A DNA stretch of 64,000 bases, taken from positions 15,764,001 through 15,828,000 of the forward strand of contig NC_133557.1 in assembly GCF_048773025.1 (NCBI RefSeq), read 5' to 3'. The notes below the pieces were generated by a model. It made no database searches, was not told the DNA's origin, and saw only the letters and a list, made by a program, of their open reading frames with translations. Shown one piece after another: positions 42,690 through 53,189 of this stretch (positions within the stretch are counted from its first letter, which is position 1; every line of letters begins with the position of its first letter). The position numbers and the translations under genes were made by a program. Source of the DNA: Camelus bactrianus (Eukaryota; Chordata; Mammalia; Artiodactyla; Camelidae).

Positions 42690-42815
42690 CCCACGAAGTG
42701 CACTGAGAAGGCATGGTGCCTATTCTGTTAACTGTTGTGTCCCCAGTGCCCACTACAGGGCTAGTGCACAGTAGGCTTGCAATAATTCATGAGTGCACGC
42801 ACTGATGGGCAACAC
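42690..42815 (+). mobile_element. L2 LINE 3' end
   Basis: 'tgtgtccccagtgcccacta', 'cagggctagtgcacagtagg' and 'cttgcaataattcatgagtg' are the sense L2 terminus. Confidence 0.75.
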
Positions 42816-43394
42816 ATATTCAATGATGGTGACAACCATTTAGTCAGCATACAGGATGCCATTACATTTCTCTTCATCTTGGCAAGGGAACATGTTATCC
42901 CAAAGCAACTTCCAGCCCCTTAAGACAGAAAGCAGGACACACACCCTGTTTCACACAGCTCATAACTGCCTTCTGGTCTACCAGAGACCCGTCAATCTTA
43001 CCGTATTGGTATTAAAATGCAAGTTTTGCATGAACTTCAATTACTGAAAGTCTGTATGGAGTTTATGAGGCTTAACCCATAGCTGGTTCCTGTTCATAGT
43101 CAAAGGCCAATGAATGGTCAATAAAAGCTGCAAACAGTTTTCCATTATTCTTGATGGATTTCTCTGTAAGATGACAGAGTGGAACAATGATCAATAGTGA
43201 AACAGCTCTTCTTGAAGGCCTTTGTGCCAGATATAATTTACTGATAAAATGGAGGGCAGCGTGAAGCTCTGTGGGTACACTGGCCTGTGCTTTTTAGGTA
43301 AACAGAACAAAGCTTTTCTTGAAAATAAGGTAGACTGTGCTTGAATCCATCCAACAGAAACTGGCGCCTAGTTGAGGCTCGGCGCACTTTTTCC
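42816..43394. other. Unique sequence, no gene seen
   Basis: Nothing recognised. Confidence 0.4.
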
Positions 43395-43535
43395 CAGCAG
43401 CACCAATTTACATTCCCACCAACAGCAAACAAGGGTTTTAATTTCTTCACATCCTTGCCAACAATTGTTATTATTATTTTTGATACTAGCCATCCGAATG
43501 GATGTGAGATGGCACATTTTATTTTTTCCTTTCTG
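43395..43535 (-). mobile_element. L1 fragment, antisense
   Basis: 'gcaccaatttacattcccac', 'caacagcaaacaagggtttt', 'tcttcacatccttgccaaca' and 'atactagccatccgaatgga' are antisense L1M ORF2 C-terminal region. Confidence 0.9.
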
Positions 43536-43699
43536 AAACATTTTCTGATATTTCTTTAGACTTCAAACCAGTTCTATTCCCTTGGTTCTAAAAATAAGTA
43601 AATTGGCCACCCGAGAGAAAGTGCAGGTTTTGAGTGAGAGTGTAGACTGTGTGCTGAGAATCTGAAATAGGCTCAAGGCCCTACTACACCGTCCCTTAG

Positions 43700-44215
43700 C
43701 ACTTCACTTTCGGAAGGTCCAAACTAGAACTCAGGGCATCACTCAGAAAGCTGCCCCGCTTCCCCATCTTCTCCACACTGATGAACTTCATTGCCATTCG
43801 TGCAGTTGCTCCAGCCAAAAAGCTGGAGACTTCTTCTGCCTCTTCCTCAGCCCCGAAGAGACATTCATCATCAAATCCTGCCACTTTGACTTCTTACGTA
43901 TTTCCCCAAACCTTGTTCTAGGCAGCAGCTCGTGATACTTGAATCTCCAGCTAAAATGGCTTCAATAACCATCTATCTGTCCCCTAACATCAAACATTGC
44001 CCCCCGCCATCTTCTCCAGTCTCCACACTGTAGCCAGGGGATCTTTGCAAAATAAAATATTTTAATTCTGCCACAGCCCCACCCCAGTGAAAGCCTATCA
44101 ATGCCATTTCCTTGCCGTTAGACTGAAACTGAACATCCATAGGAAGGTCTTTCTTCATTTGGTTCCCACCTACTTGTCTTATTTATCTCTGGGTATCTCG
44201 TCCTGCCCAGGAAGA
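43700..44215 (+). mobile_element. L2 LINE internal region
   Basis: 'cttctccagtctccacactg', 'tagccaggggatctttgcaa', 'ccccaccccagtgaaagcct', 'atttccttgccgttagactg' and 'tctctgggtatctcgtcctg' follow the L2 order before its 3' UTR. It is decayed. Confidence 0.72.
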
Positions 44216-44595
44216 AAATGGGTGGAAAAGGCATTTTCAATTTACTGAATGACAAAGACAGAAAAGTTCCCCTCCTATTTATTATACAAATGCTCAGCAC
44301 TTCTGGGTCTAGATCTGACCGTGGGAGGGTCAGAATTGAAGACCTGGACCAGGATGCAGCTACGTGATGGATGAAGGATGTGAAGAGTTGCACCAATCCA
44401 GCAGGGTACCCAGTGTTGCCTGAGGTACAAATCGCCCAATTCATTAGAGTCCCTAAGGTTTTCTAAAGGCACTAGTTTTTTAATGTTCCTGGGAAGTAAA
44501 TAAATAACAGCCCATTTATAGATATGAGAGAGGTGTGCTCTTTGCAGGGTAGTAATTGCGGTAGACGACCATACAACAAAGTTAGGTTCAGTTAG
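44216..44595. other. Unique sequence, no gene seen
   Basis: Nothing recognised. Confidence 0.4.
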
Positions 44596-44752
44596 ATAGT
44601 GGTCCTCAGTCCAAGTTGCACATTAGAATCAGGTGGGAATTTTGACAATGTGGGCAACTCCATTTTAGGACAAGATCTCTGTGGATGGGGCCGGAAATCA
44701 GGACTTTTTTCTTTTAAGCTTCTCAAGTGATTGTCATATACAGCCAGGACCG
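44596..44752 (+). mobile_element. hAT-Charlie MITE (MER5/MER58-like)
   Basis: 'gatagtggtcctcagtccaa', 'gttgcacattagaatcaggt' and 'ttttaagcttctcaagtgat', ending 'tatacagccaggaccgaaac'. The ends are imperfect inverted repeats. Confidence 0.72.
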
Positions 44753-46006
44753 AAACCCATGGATTCAGCTCAGCAGAGAAATAAATTCTTCAGATACTCT
44801 TTTATGGAGAAAAGCTGTTTGATTTGACAGCTAACTGGAGAGCGAATTTATTTAAACTGGATTTGGAGTATCTTTGGAATTCGGTATTGTTAGCTGAATA
44901 ATAGGTAGCTTGACTTTGGAATAGTTCATTTCATTTTTATCTATGCCCTGGGAAGGGGAAGACATTAAAAAATATCTTATCCCCTGTCTAGACACCAGTT
45001 ACAATCATTGCCTAGAGCATCCAAGTTTTGAGGAAGGCAGATTAACATACAATGTTTAACTGGGATGCTGGATAGCGATTGAGAGTGCTTCCAAGCATGC
45101 AGCCCCTCAGGGATTCCACCCCAGGCAGACACAGGGGAAGGCTGTCCTGGGGTGTGGGGACAGGAGGCAAATTTGGATTTAGGCATTCAGGCTTCAGAAA
45201 GCAACCAGAGGGGTAGCCTGTGAAGCTCCCATCTCGTCTGAATCAACAGGAGAAATGGTGGATGGGAGGAAATGGCCTTTGATGCTTGGTGTGCTCATCT
45301 TCTGTTCTGACCACATCTTGTGTTCTCTTTAGATGGACACTGTCAGTGAAAACTACCCTAGGACATCAGTAGCCCTGACTTGGTGCAGGGAACTGCTATC
45401 AAGCAGGTGGCCCTTCAGGGCTTTGCTGTGGGACGAGGTGACTCACTGCCCTTTAACCATGCCATAGGCAAACGTTGATCAAAGCAGCAGAAAGAGGATC
45501 TTTACTTACTAAAGAGGGAACTAAAATCTTCCTACCCATTAGGAGACTACGGGCTTTAAAAAATGCCTGCTGGATCTGAGAATTATTCTATTTTTGCCAC
45601 TGGTTTCAGACCTAAAATGATTATTAATGGGTATGTGGGGAACTGTAGTTGTTTCATTAATTTTTTAAGTCATCAACTGACCTATACTAAAGGGATATTG
45701 CCAAGGAGGTGTTATTCAATACAGGAAAGGATATTTGTGTTAAAACGGAAGCCTGTATGCCTCTGATCCTGTGTACCTGGCTGGGGTTATGCCTTTTCCA
45801 GACCTATCTGAGCGGGTTACTTCAAGCTTCATACTTGACTAATGAGTCTACTGAGACTTGGTACGAGTTGCCAGAGAGCTATGAAATCGTGTGGAAATTG
45901 AGCCTTTTTCCTTTGCAGGGAAGATGAGTGAAGGCAGAAGCTTGGTGCTAAGGAGAACATTTGTGTATTACTTCATTATTTATGTAAAGTTGGAGTCCCT
46001 TACAGC
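44753..46006. other. 1.25 kb without recognised repeats, no gene seen
   Basis: 44820-44960 is AT-rich and repeat-free. The small frames at 45563-46106 overlap and have no domain. Confidence 0.4.
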
Positions 46007-46064
46007 AATCATCACCATCATCATCACCATCATCATCACCATCATCACCACCACCATCATCATT
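46007..46064. repeat. (ATC)n/(CAC) trinucleotide microsatellite
   Basis: About 19 ATC/ACC units in a pattern close to 'atcaccatcatc' repeated, i.e. a 12-base higher-order unit in part. Confidence 0.95.
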
Positions 46065-46088
46065 GCAATGGACAACATTGTGCTGGAC

Positions 46089-46276
46089 CAGTGGTTCGCA
46101 AGGTGAGGTCCCAGACCAGCAATATCAGCATCCCCTCGGAGCTTGTTAGAGATGCAAAATCTCAGAGCTCGTCCTAGACTTAATAAATCAGAAACTCTGG
46201 GAGTCAGACCCAGAGATCTGTGTTTTAACAAGCCCTGCAGGCGACTCTGATGTATGCCAGCGCTTAAGAACCATTG
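46089..46276 (-). mobile_element. MER5A, full length with probable 8-bp target duplication
   Basis: 'cagtggttcgcaaggtgagg', 'gcaatatcagcatcccctcg', 'aataaatcagaaactctggg' and 'tgttttaacaagccctgcag', ending 'gcttaagaaccattg'. The flanks TGCTGGAC (46081-46088) and TGCTAGAT (46277-46284) agree at six of eight positions, fitting an old hAT 8-bp duplication. Confidence 0.9.
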
Positions 46277-46304
46277 TGCTAGATGGTGCCAAGAGTTTTT
46301 TTTA

Positions 46305-46455
46305 AATGCATTATCTCCTTTATTCTTCATAGTAAACCCTCAGTGAAAAGTGGCATTATTATCTTCACTTTGAGAAAACAGACACAGCAAGGTTAAGGAA
46401 CTTGTCCAAGGTCACATATCTTGTCAGGGGTGTGACTAAATCTGGTCTGCATTTG
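46305..46455 (-). mobile_element. MIR SINE
   Basis: 'attatcttcactttgagaaa', 'gttaaggaacttgtccaagg' and 'tcacatatcttgtcaggggt' are reversed MIR. Confidence 0.88.
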
Positions 46456-46857
46456 GTTGCACCATATTATATTTTCAGTGAATTCAGTATCTGTGTTTCC
46501 ACTTAGCCTAACAAATTCTCTGAACTACCAAAGAAAAGCATAGTAAATTCTTTAACAACCACCCCCTACCTGCATCATGGAATTGCAATTTATTCTTGCT
46601 CAGTTTCATCTCCTTTAGTCCATAACTAGCCTGTGGGGCTCGAGGCAATGGCATGACTTTAACTTCTGCCTCATCTTGCCCTGAAGTGAAGCCAGAGATG
46701 ACTTTCTGGGCAGGGTCTGCAGCCAGTGAGGTCTGCGGTGGGGAGAGGAGTTGGTAGAGGAGGATGAGGCTGGGACCACCTGCAAAACACTTGCTGAGTA
46801 GGGAAAGGTTGATGCAGAAGAAAGGCCACAGAGCAAAGAAGTAAGTAACCAGGGACT
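46456..46857. other. Unique sequence, no gene seen
   Basis: The 134-codon minus-strand frame (46615-47019) is Ser/Pro-rich, runs into a MIR and is rejected. Confidence 0.4.
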
Positions 46858-47015
46858 GATACTCCCTGAAACAAATACAATGAGGTCTATTTCACCGACG
46901 AGCAAACGAAAACCTAGGGAGGTCACGTGACATGATCCCACTGACTGGGCAAAAGAGGTCCTGGATGTGAATCTGGTGGTTTTGACTCCAAGTCCAGTGT
47001 TTGTTTCAGTAGAGT
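46858..47015 (-). mobile_element. MIR SINE
   Basis: 'tgaggtctatttcaccgacg', 'agcaaacgaaaacctaggga', 'ggatgtgaatctggtggttt' and 'tgactccaagtccagtgttt' fit reversed MIR. Confidence 0.72.
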
Positions 47016-47154
47016 GCAATTAGAACAACCACCTGTGGAAACCAGCAGTATCAGTCTACGAAGAAACACCACAGGCCAGGGTCCTGCCTTGGGGTTCACA
47101 TCGACATTCAGGGGATTGAAGGACCTGCTGGAATTAAATGCGAAATGGTGTTGT

Positions 47155-47252
47155 GATGTGTGTATGTGTTTCTTTGATATGTATGTATATGCACATATGT
47201 ATGTGTATACACACATACATACATGCACATAGACGTACACATATGTATGTAT
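47155..47252. repeat. TG/CA-rich tract with ATGT units
   Basis: 'gtgatgtgtgtatgtgtttc', then 'gtatgtatatgcacatatgt' and 'acacacatacatacatgcac'. A TG-rich half is followed by a CA-rich half, giving a potential hairpin just before the ERVL LTR. Confidence 0.8.
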
Positions 47253-47257
47253 AAATC

Positions 47258-47666
47258 TGTATTAGTCAGGGTTCTCCAGAGACACAGAACCAACAGAAGA
47301 CCGATCGATCGATCGATTGATCTATCTATCTGTCTGTCTGTCTTTATTATAAGGAATTGGTTCACATGATTATGGACACTAAGTCCCAAGATCTGTCACC
47401 TGCAAGCTGGAGACCCAGGACAGCTGGTGGTGAATTTCCATTCTGAACGCAGAAGACAGATGTCCCAACCTGAATGTTCCCTGACCCTGCTTTTCATTCT
47501 ACTGAGGCCTTGAAAGGGTTAGCTGGGGGCCACCCACGTTGGGGAGGGCCATCTGCTTTACTCAGTCTTCCAGTTCAAATGTTTATCTCATCCAGAAACA
47601 CTCTCACAGACACACCCAAATATCTGGGCACTCGGGGCCCAGTCAAGTCAGCACATAAAATTAAAT
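47258..47666 (-). mobile_element. ERVL LTR (MLT2-like), solo
   Basis: 'tgtattagtcagggttctcc', 'ttataaggaattggttcaca', 'caagctggagacccaggaca', 'atctgctttactcagtcttc' and 'atctgggcactcggggccca', then 'gcacataaaattaaa', are the reverse complement of an MLT2-type LTR. It is the better-preserved of the two copies in the window. No internal retroviral part adjoins. Confidence 0.85.
47302..47345. repeat. Compound (CGAT)n(TATC)n(TGTC)n tetranucleotide repeat in the LTR
   Basis: Three successive tetranucleotide motifs: about four CGAT, three TATC and three TGTC units. It occupies the same LTR position as the TATC array at 8421. Confidence 0.95.
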
Positions 47667-47689
47667 ATGTATATACACACACAAATACA

Positions 47690-47872
47690 TAGGGAGCCTT
47701 TCTGTCTTCTTCTTGTTTGTTTTTTTAAAATAAATCTTTTTTCCCATCATATGTATGTGTGCATAATAAATATCCACACATATACATATATAGTGAGTTT
47801 TTCCGTCTTCCTCATTTTTTTTTAATAAATCTTTTCCCCTATCATATATGTGTACGTGCACATATATGTAAG
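47690..47872 (+). repeat. Two imperfect tandem copies, period about 100 bp
   Basis: Copy one has 'tctgtcttcttcttg', 'aaaataaatcttttttccc' and 'atcatatgtatgtgtgc' from 47701. Copy two has 'tccgtcttcctcatt', 'taataaatcttttcccct' and 'atcatatatgtgtacgtgc' from 47802. The period is 101 bases. Confidence 0.8.
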
Positions 47873-47950
47873 AGAGAGAGAGAGTTTGAGAGGGGATGAT
47901 TTTTGGCATGGGCTTTGTGGCATACTGCATTTTCCAAAGATGGCTGTGTG

Positions 47951-47974
47951 CACACACACACACACACACACACA
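47951..47974. repeat. (CA)12 microsatellite
   Basis: Perfect CA run. A (GA)8 run lies just upstream at 47871-47885. Confidence 0.95.
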
Positions 47975-47975
47975 G

Positions 47976-48350
47976 ACCCTCTTCCACTGAGAGGTGTGGT
48001 CTATGTTCCTCCCTTGTGAATCTGGGCAGGGGTTTGTGACAGCTCTGACTTATAGATAATGGTACAAATGATGTCATGTAACTTCCCAGGCCAGGTCATA
48101 AAAAGAACACAGCTCTTGTCCCCTGGGAACCCAGCCTTGGTGCTGTGAGGAAGCTGAAACCAGCCCACATGCAGGTACCAGGAGAGGAGCTGAGGTCCCC
48201 CATGTGACGTCCAGCATCAATCAGGAGACATGTGGGTGAGGGAGACTTCGGATGGTCCCAGCCATCCGCTTTCGGTCTAAGACTACAGGATTACGGAGCA
48301 GAGCCCAGATGTCCTTGTGCCCTCAGGGTATTCTGACCCACGGAATCTGA
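47976..48350 (+). mobile_element. MaLR-type solo LTR (MLT1-like)
   Basis: 'cctcttccactgagaggtgt', 'ggtctatgttcctcccttgt', 'gccaggtcataaaaagaaca', 'ggtgctgtgaggaagctgaa' and 'gtgacgtccagcatcaatca' follow the order of an MLT1-type LTR. The 3' end is not clear. It is decayed and has no internal retroviral part. Confidence 0.6.
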
Positions 48351-48505
48351 GAGATGGATAAATGATCGTTTTAGATCTGCCCCCTACCACAAAATACTGC
48401 CCAGACTTACAGAACTGCTCAGGATTCCCTGAAACCATTAGTTCCCCAAATTCATGTCTCAACAATAGTACACTTGGCCACAAAGGGGTTTCACAGGTTC
48501 ACAGC

Positions 48506-48524
48506 AAAAAAAAAAAAAAAAAAA
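48506..48524. repeat. Poly(A) run, A19
   Basis: An A-run followed by 'ttgaaaaaaatag'. It could be the tail of a retro-inserted copy of the sequence upstream (48351-48505), but no source transcript is recognised. Confidence 0.85.
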
Positions 48525-48539
48525 TTGAAAAAAATAGAG

Positions 48540-50160
48540 TTTAACTGGTAAGGCTTTCTTAAGGGTAAATCTATTAAATTTTTAGAACTAAATCTTGCTG
48601 TCATTTTTTTCCCCTTAAATTTATATCCTTCCTACTTTTTGGTGCTAAAAATGTCCTTTTTTTTAAATGAAATAATGAGAGTAGCTTGTTTTGTTGTTTC
48701 TGCTGCTGTTGTTCTTTGCGTCGTTAAATTCCTTACTAGGCAAAATAAAAAGTTAGTCTCTAAATGCTAGTCCCCCGATTCTTGAAAAAAAAAATCTGGT
48801 ACGTGAAATAAAAGTCTGCGAGCCACTGACCCACATAATGAAGTGCAAGCCACTTAGCATGGCATTAAAAATTGGATGCTGTATTAGGTGAATCCTATTC
48901 TAATTGGATGCTAATTGGACCCACCACCAACGTGATTCAACACTACGCCTCTCAGGTAAGTTATGAACTTATGAGAAAATTCGAGGCTTGGTAGAGCATT
49001 ATTTCTTTGGGAAAATGTGTTTTAAAGACATTAGCTATTGACTTGGGTGAAATTTTAAAATGCAGCCAAGTCGAAGTTAGGCCTTGCTAGTTCACAAATA
49101 ATGAACACAGACCGTATATCCACTCAGATATATGCGGGGCACATGTTCACGCCACACACGGAGTCAATCATCCTCATACTCGCGGGACTGTCACGCCCCG
49201 CCACCTACGGAAAGATGCACGCACACACAGACACGCAGACGCACACAGCGGCCGGAACAATGTAAACTCAACCAAGCGGTCCAGCGAGGCCACGAACCTG
49301 AGCCGCGCCTCCCAGCTGTGCGGTGTTCCGTCCGTCTCCGCACATCCGCTTCTCGGAGCTCTTTTCCCCAAAGCCCTTGGAATCAATGTGTGGCCTGATA
49401 GTTGAGAAAGGGCCACCATGGGCCCTGCTTACATAACTCATCCATGCCTGTGACATCCTCCCCTTGGATTTGTCCATGGACAGCTGCCCATCCCCAGGAA
49501 TGAGCTCACGTTCTCTGGTGGAGGAAATATTCGCCCTTTTTCCAGGGTGTGCAGCCACCTGGACTTGCTTCGGTCCATCAGTCGCCCGCCACCTCTCCTG
49601 GGAGAATATTTCTTTCGGGGTTTGCTGACCTCTGTTTCTTCCAGTTGCCTGGTGTTTGGTGACTCACAGAGTGATAAATAAACATCGGGCTCATAATCGC
49701 AGCATGTGTGATTAGGAGGCCTTTCTGAACATTTCAGTTCAATTTGCATTTAGGTCTGGTTAACCTGAGGGGCAGGCATGTTAATCTTCACACAATACAG
49801 ATTGATTACTGGCTTCTCTAATTTTTCTTCCTTCAGATGACAAGCCCCGGCAGCCTGGAATTTGTCAATTTAGGATAGCACCCAAGGAGCACAACTAACC
49901 GACTTTGGGAAAGAAAAAAATTAACTTGGAATAAATACATTACTTCCGCGCAGAGCAAGAACATAAAATTATACCCCAAGGAAAGACTCAGCCTATAACC
50001 TACTGCACTCCTGAGATATCTCGGTACTGCTATTAAATTTATTAATGAGGGTTGGGAGGTCTTGGCGGCGATGCTGGCCCATCACTTCCACCCAGTCCTG
50101 TTGTTTAATAGGATCAGTGGACACTTAACCAGCAGAGATGATTAATTAGAGAGAGGCTTT
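48540..50160. promoter_or_regulatory. 1.6 kb repeat-free block, candidate regulatory element
   Basis: No interspersed repeat is recognised over 1.6 kb. It contains AT-rich homeodomain-type words ('ggatgctaattggacccacc', 'gatgattaattagagagagg'), CAAT/TAAT motifs and a CpG cluster at 49135-49375. The look is that of a developmental enhancer or distal promoter, but function is inferred. No coding frame here has a domain; those at 49132-49749 are open because of GC content. Confidence 0.35.
49135..49375. other. Small CpG cluster (island-like)
   Basis: About 20 CpG dinucleotides in 240 bp ('acgccacacacggagtcaat', 'gacacgcagacgcacacagc', 'cctgagccgcgcctcccagc', 'gttccgtccgtctccgcaca'), much denser than elsewhere in the window. 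CpG retention in mammals usually marks germline-unmethylated DNA such as promoters or enhancers. No transcript is identified. Confidence 0.6.
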
Positions 50161-50404
50161 ATCAGTGTAAGGGTTGGGACTGGAGAAGCAGGTGGAGATG
50201 TTTTCCCTTGACCTCAGAATCCTTCATCTGCCTTCCCTGTGGTGAGGTTGTATTACTGTAAATACACAAGGATCTGCTGCTCACGCTTGGAAATACCCAG
50301 GAATCCGGGGACGTCTCTTTGATCCCCGTGGAAGACCTTAGGGCTTCCATCCTTGTGTTCACATCTGTCTGCACCGGCCCGTGCTTAACAATGAAACTAC
50401 GAAA
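50161..50404. other. Unique sequence, no gene seen
   Basis: Nothing recognised. Confidence 0.4.
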
Positions 50405-50545
50405 AGAGGCAAGTCTTAGAGGTGTTTACTATAAGTTACTTGTCTTTATCAAGGGCAGAAATTAGGCCTTATGTTCCTCCAATAACTTAGTAACTGGCAT
50501 GTTTTGTGATGCATAACATGCTTAGGACATGCTTATTAAATGAAT
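50405..50545 (+). mobile_element. Probable L2 LINE 3' end
   Basis: 'atcaagggcagaaattaggc', 'ttatgttcctccaataactt' and 'gcttattaaatgaatgggct' resemble a decayed L2 terminus. Confidence 0.5.
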
Positions 50546-51316
50546 GGGCTTTTGGATGTTTGAGAGGTGATGGGATCCTTGCCATTGGTTGAGTAAAAGC
50601 GGTAGAGGATATTTTATTTTTGCACCAAGAGTAGTAACCTTGATAGTCTCTAATATTTTTTTCCCTCACTGCTCCCCCCATCTCATCACACTCATCCTCT
50701 TACATCTAGTCTATAAGACCAGACCCCTGACTACTCTCCACACCCACTGGAGCTCACTTCCCGCCTCACCGCCATGATTTTTACAAAATGATACTAACAC
50801 TCTCCCGACTCTTGGCTCTTGGGGCCGTCCTCAAAGTGCGACATAGGATAGCATCATGGCAAGAATTTCCCAATGAATATGATCTAGTGATCACAGCCTT
50901 CGGTTTCTCTCTCAGTCTCTGGAGAGAAGTAATATTTAAAAAGGATTGCTTGCTTGGAAGGACTGCAATCCACCTCTTCTTCCAAATATTCTGGAATGTT
51001 TCCTGGGAATAAATTAGGCCAAGAGAAAGCTGGGCACCTGGACCTTCTGCTGGTTCCCTGTAGATTTGTTGCCACTGAATGGTCTTTGGATAGCCAAGAC
51101 TGAGGTTCTGATAAGAAACAGATCTGTGAAGCTTATAGTTATGTCCATTTTAATGGTGCTATAAAATGGTGTTTATTACATCATACACTGCCTTCTTTAT
51201 GGAGACTCCTGGGAGAAATTTTCATCTGGTCCCAGTGCCATGAAGGGTTGGATAATTAGCAAACAATGGAGCCTTTACTTTTATGAGCTACATAAACTTT
51301 CATATATGTTTACTTG
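50546..51316. other. Unique sequence, no gene seen
   Basis: Nothing recognised. Confidence 0.4.
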
Positions 51317-51363
51317 GTGTGTGTGTGTGTGAGTGTGTATGTGTAAGTGTGTGTGTGTGTGTG
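51317..51363. repeat. (TG)n microsatellite
   Basis: Interrupted GT run ('gtgtgtgtgtgagtgtgtat', then GT nine times). Confidence 0.95.
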
Positions 51364-51404
51364 CTTCTTCCAGCAAATTCCTCAAGCAATGCCAAGACAA
51401 GAAT

Positions 51405-51660
51405 CTTGTGGGCAAGGAACTCCTGTGCATCCTTTAAGACTTATCTTAACCATCTGTCCTTTGAGCCTTTCTCAACTGCTACTGGGCAGGTAGAAACTCC
51501 TGCCTCTGGTCCCCCAGATCACTTTGTTCATTAGATTCATTGATGGTGTGGCTTTTGGGATCTGTGTGTCCGTGGCTGTCACTCCCACTCACCTGAGAGC
51601 TTACAACAGACAAAAACAAGGCCTTCTTTGTAGGTCCCAGAACCTAGCACAGTTAAGGAT
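51405..51660 (+). mobile_element. L2 LINE 3' end
   Basis: 'catcctttaagacttatctt', 'ggtcccccagatcactttgt', 'cacctgagagcttacaacag' and 'cccagaacctagcacagtta' follow the sense L2 end. Confidence 0.75.
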
Positions 51661-52680
51661 ATACCGTTACTCAGAAGTTTTACCTAAGCCTGCCTGTTGA
51701 TCTGAGTCGATTCTCAAGTGTGTTTTGTCAATGTGCAATTTTAGAATAGGGTGTTAAAGAGCGTTGGGCCTTTTTGGACAGAGAGGGGTCCGTCTCTTAT
51801 TAAAGAGCTTGTCATTCTGTTTCCTCTTTCTGCCACCCAGAATTCAGAAACGGCTTTCTCGTGTGTGTGCGCGCGCGCATGCCCGAGCGTGTTTGATTAA
51901 TTGAGCCATACCTCAGTTACTGAATGGGAAGAGGACCAAGCGTCTTTTGACTCGTGACTTAGATCTGACCCATAAAATTATGCTGCTTCTGCTTTGTAGA
52001 ACAAGGTACTCTTTTGTATACTTTTCTTAACAAATCTATGACCGGGTCATTCTCATTTTTGGATTTTGGAGCAGGTCTATTGAAGATAAAAACCGTGCCT
52101 CTGAGGTTTGTTTTCTAAAACACAGCTGTTTCAGATTTTTTTTTTTTTTCTGCTGATTTGCTTTTAAGTCCATCCTTTCTTCAACCACTTCCTTTCTCCT
52201 TTCTGGGAGCAATACAAAGTTTAGACATGGTCTGGGTTTGGGTGACTTTAGCAGAAAGTCAGCAGAAAGCTGACTCTTCCCCTCCCGTTGGACTGGTGAT
52301 GGAGCGTGGTGGTGCCCACGGTGCCCAGGCCTCCCTCTGGATCTGTGATGCGCCACCATGACGTGGGCCAACAGGGCCCCGGGAATGTGGATGTCCCTCC
52401 AGCTTTCCACAGCACCACTTAGGAACAATGAAAAGAAATGGGCCCTAAAGACTGACCTCCTGGCAAGGGGCTTTCCATTCAAATTGTGGTCTGCTTTGGA
52501 CTCTTTGAGCCTCTAAGTTTTGAAAAACCAAGGAAGAGTGAAGTGACGAGCCCCACAAGGAAAATGCTAGGTTTCCTCCCCACGTATTAAAGGCAGCTTA
52601 AGATCTGAATTTGAATTGAAAAATTTCCTAGCAGGTATGCCTTTGAGCATCTAAAATTGGAACAACATTCTGGTTACTCC
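51661..52680. other. 1 kb unique sequence, no gene seen
   Basis: 'gtgtgtgcgcgcgcgcatgc' (51862-51881) is a short Z-DNA-type tract. A T-run lies at 52137-52150. The 148-codon minus-strand frame (52036-52482) has His-rich and Lys-rich stretches but no recognisable domain. Confidence 0.4.
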
Positions 52681-52694
52681 TTTTTTTTTTTTTG
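52681..52694. repeat. Poly(T) run
   Basis: T14 run a few bases upstream of the LTR at 52699. Confidence 0.9.
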
Positions 52695-52698
52695 GTAA

Positions 52699-53066
52699 TT
52701 GCTGTGAACTGAATGCTTGTCCCCCCCACTCTACCACCTCCCTTCACCCACCACCCAATTCATATACTTCACCCTTAACCCTACTGTGGCTGTATGTGGA
52801 GATGTGGACTTTACAAAATTCACTGAGGTTAAATGAGGTCATTAGGGTGGAAACCTGGTCCCATGAGAGTAGTGATCTTTTCAGAACTACACACGGCAAG
52901 ATGGTGGTCCCCCGCAAGCCAAGAGATTCTTGAAGCCTCAGAATGAAACCCATCTTACTGGCACCTTGATCTTGGACATCCCAGCCTCCAGAATGATGAG
53001 AAATAACTTAGTGTTATTTAAGCCACTCACTCTGTGGTATTTTGGTACAGCAGCCCATGCAGATGA
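52699..53066 (+). mobile_element. MaLR-type solo LTR (MLT1-like)
   Basis: 'attgctgtgaactgaatgct', 'aattcatatacttcaccctt', 'gaggttaaatgaggtcatta', 'ggcaccttgatcttggacat', 'cccagcctccagaatgatga' and 'actctgtggtattttggtac'. It is the same broad LTR type as 2821-3200. No internal part; decayed. Confidence 0.78.
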
Positions 53067-53189
53067 ATTTGGTAATCTCAGTGAGTCTGCTATTTACGGG
53101 GAAGTAAAATGTGTCCAGGTTTGGTAATCAGAAAGACCAGGATGTGTGTCCGGTCTCCACCATTTGTTTGCCGTGAGTTTAATGAAGTT

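Noticed and set aside
46007-46064. Regular ATC/ACC spacing considered as a CRISPR-like array
   Set aside because: It is a trinucleotide microsatellite without spacers, in a mammalian genome.
48351-48524. Poly(A)-tailed segment considered as a processed pseudogene
   Set aside because: No upstream sequence resembling a known transcript and no clear flanking duplication.
52036-52482. 148-codon minus-strand frame
   Set aside because: No domain, and a poly-Lys stretch comes from a T-run on the plus strand. No splice-bounded structure.
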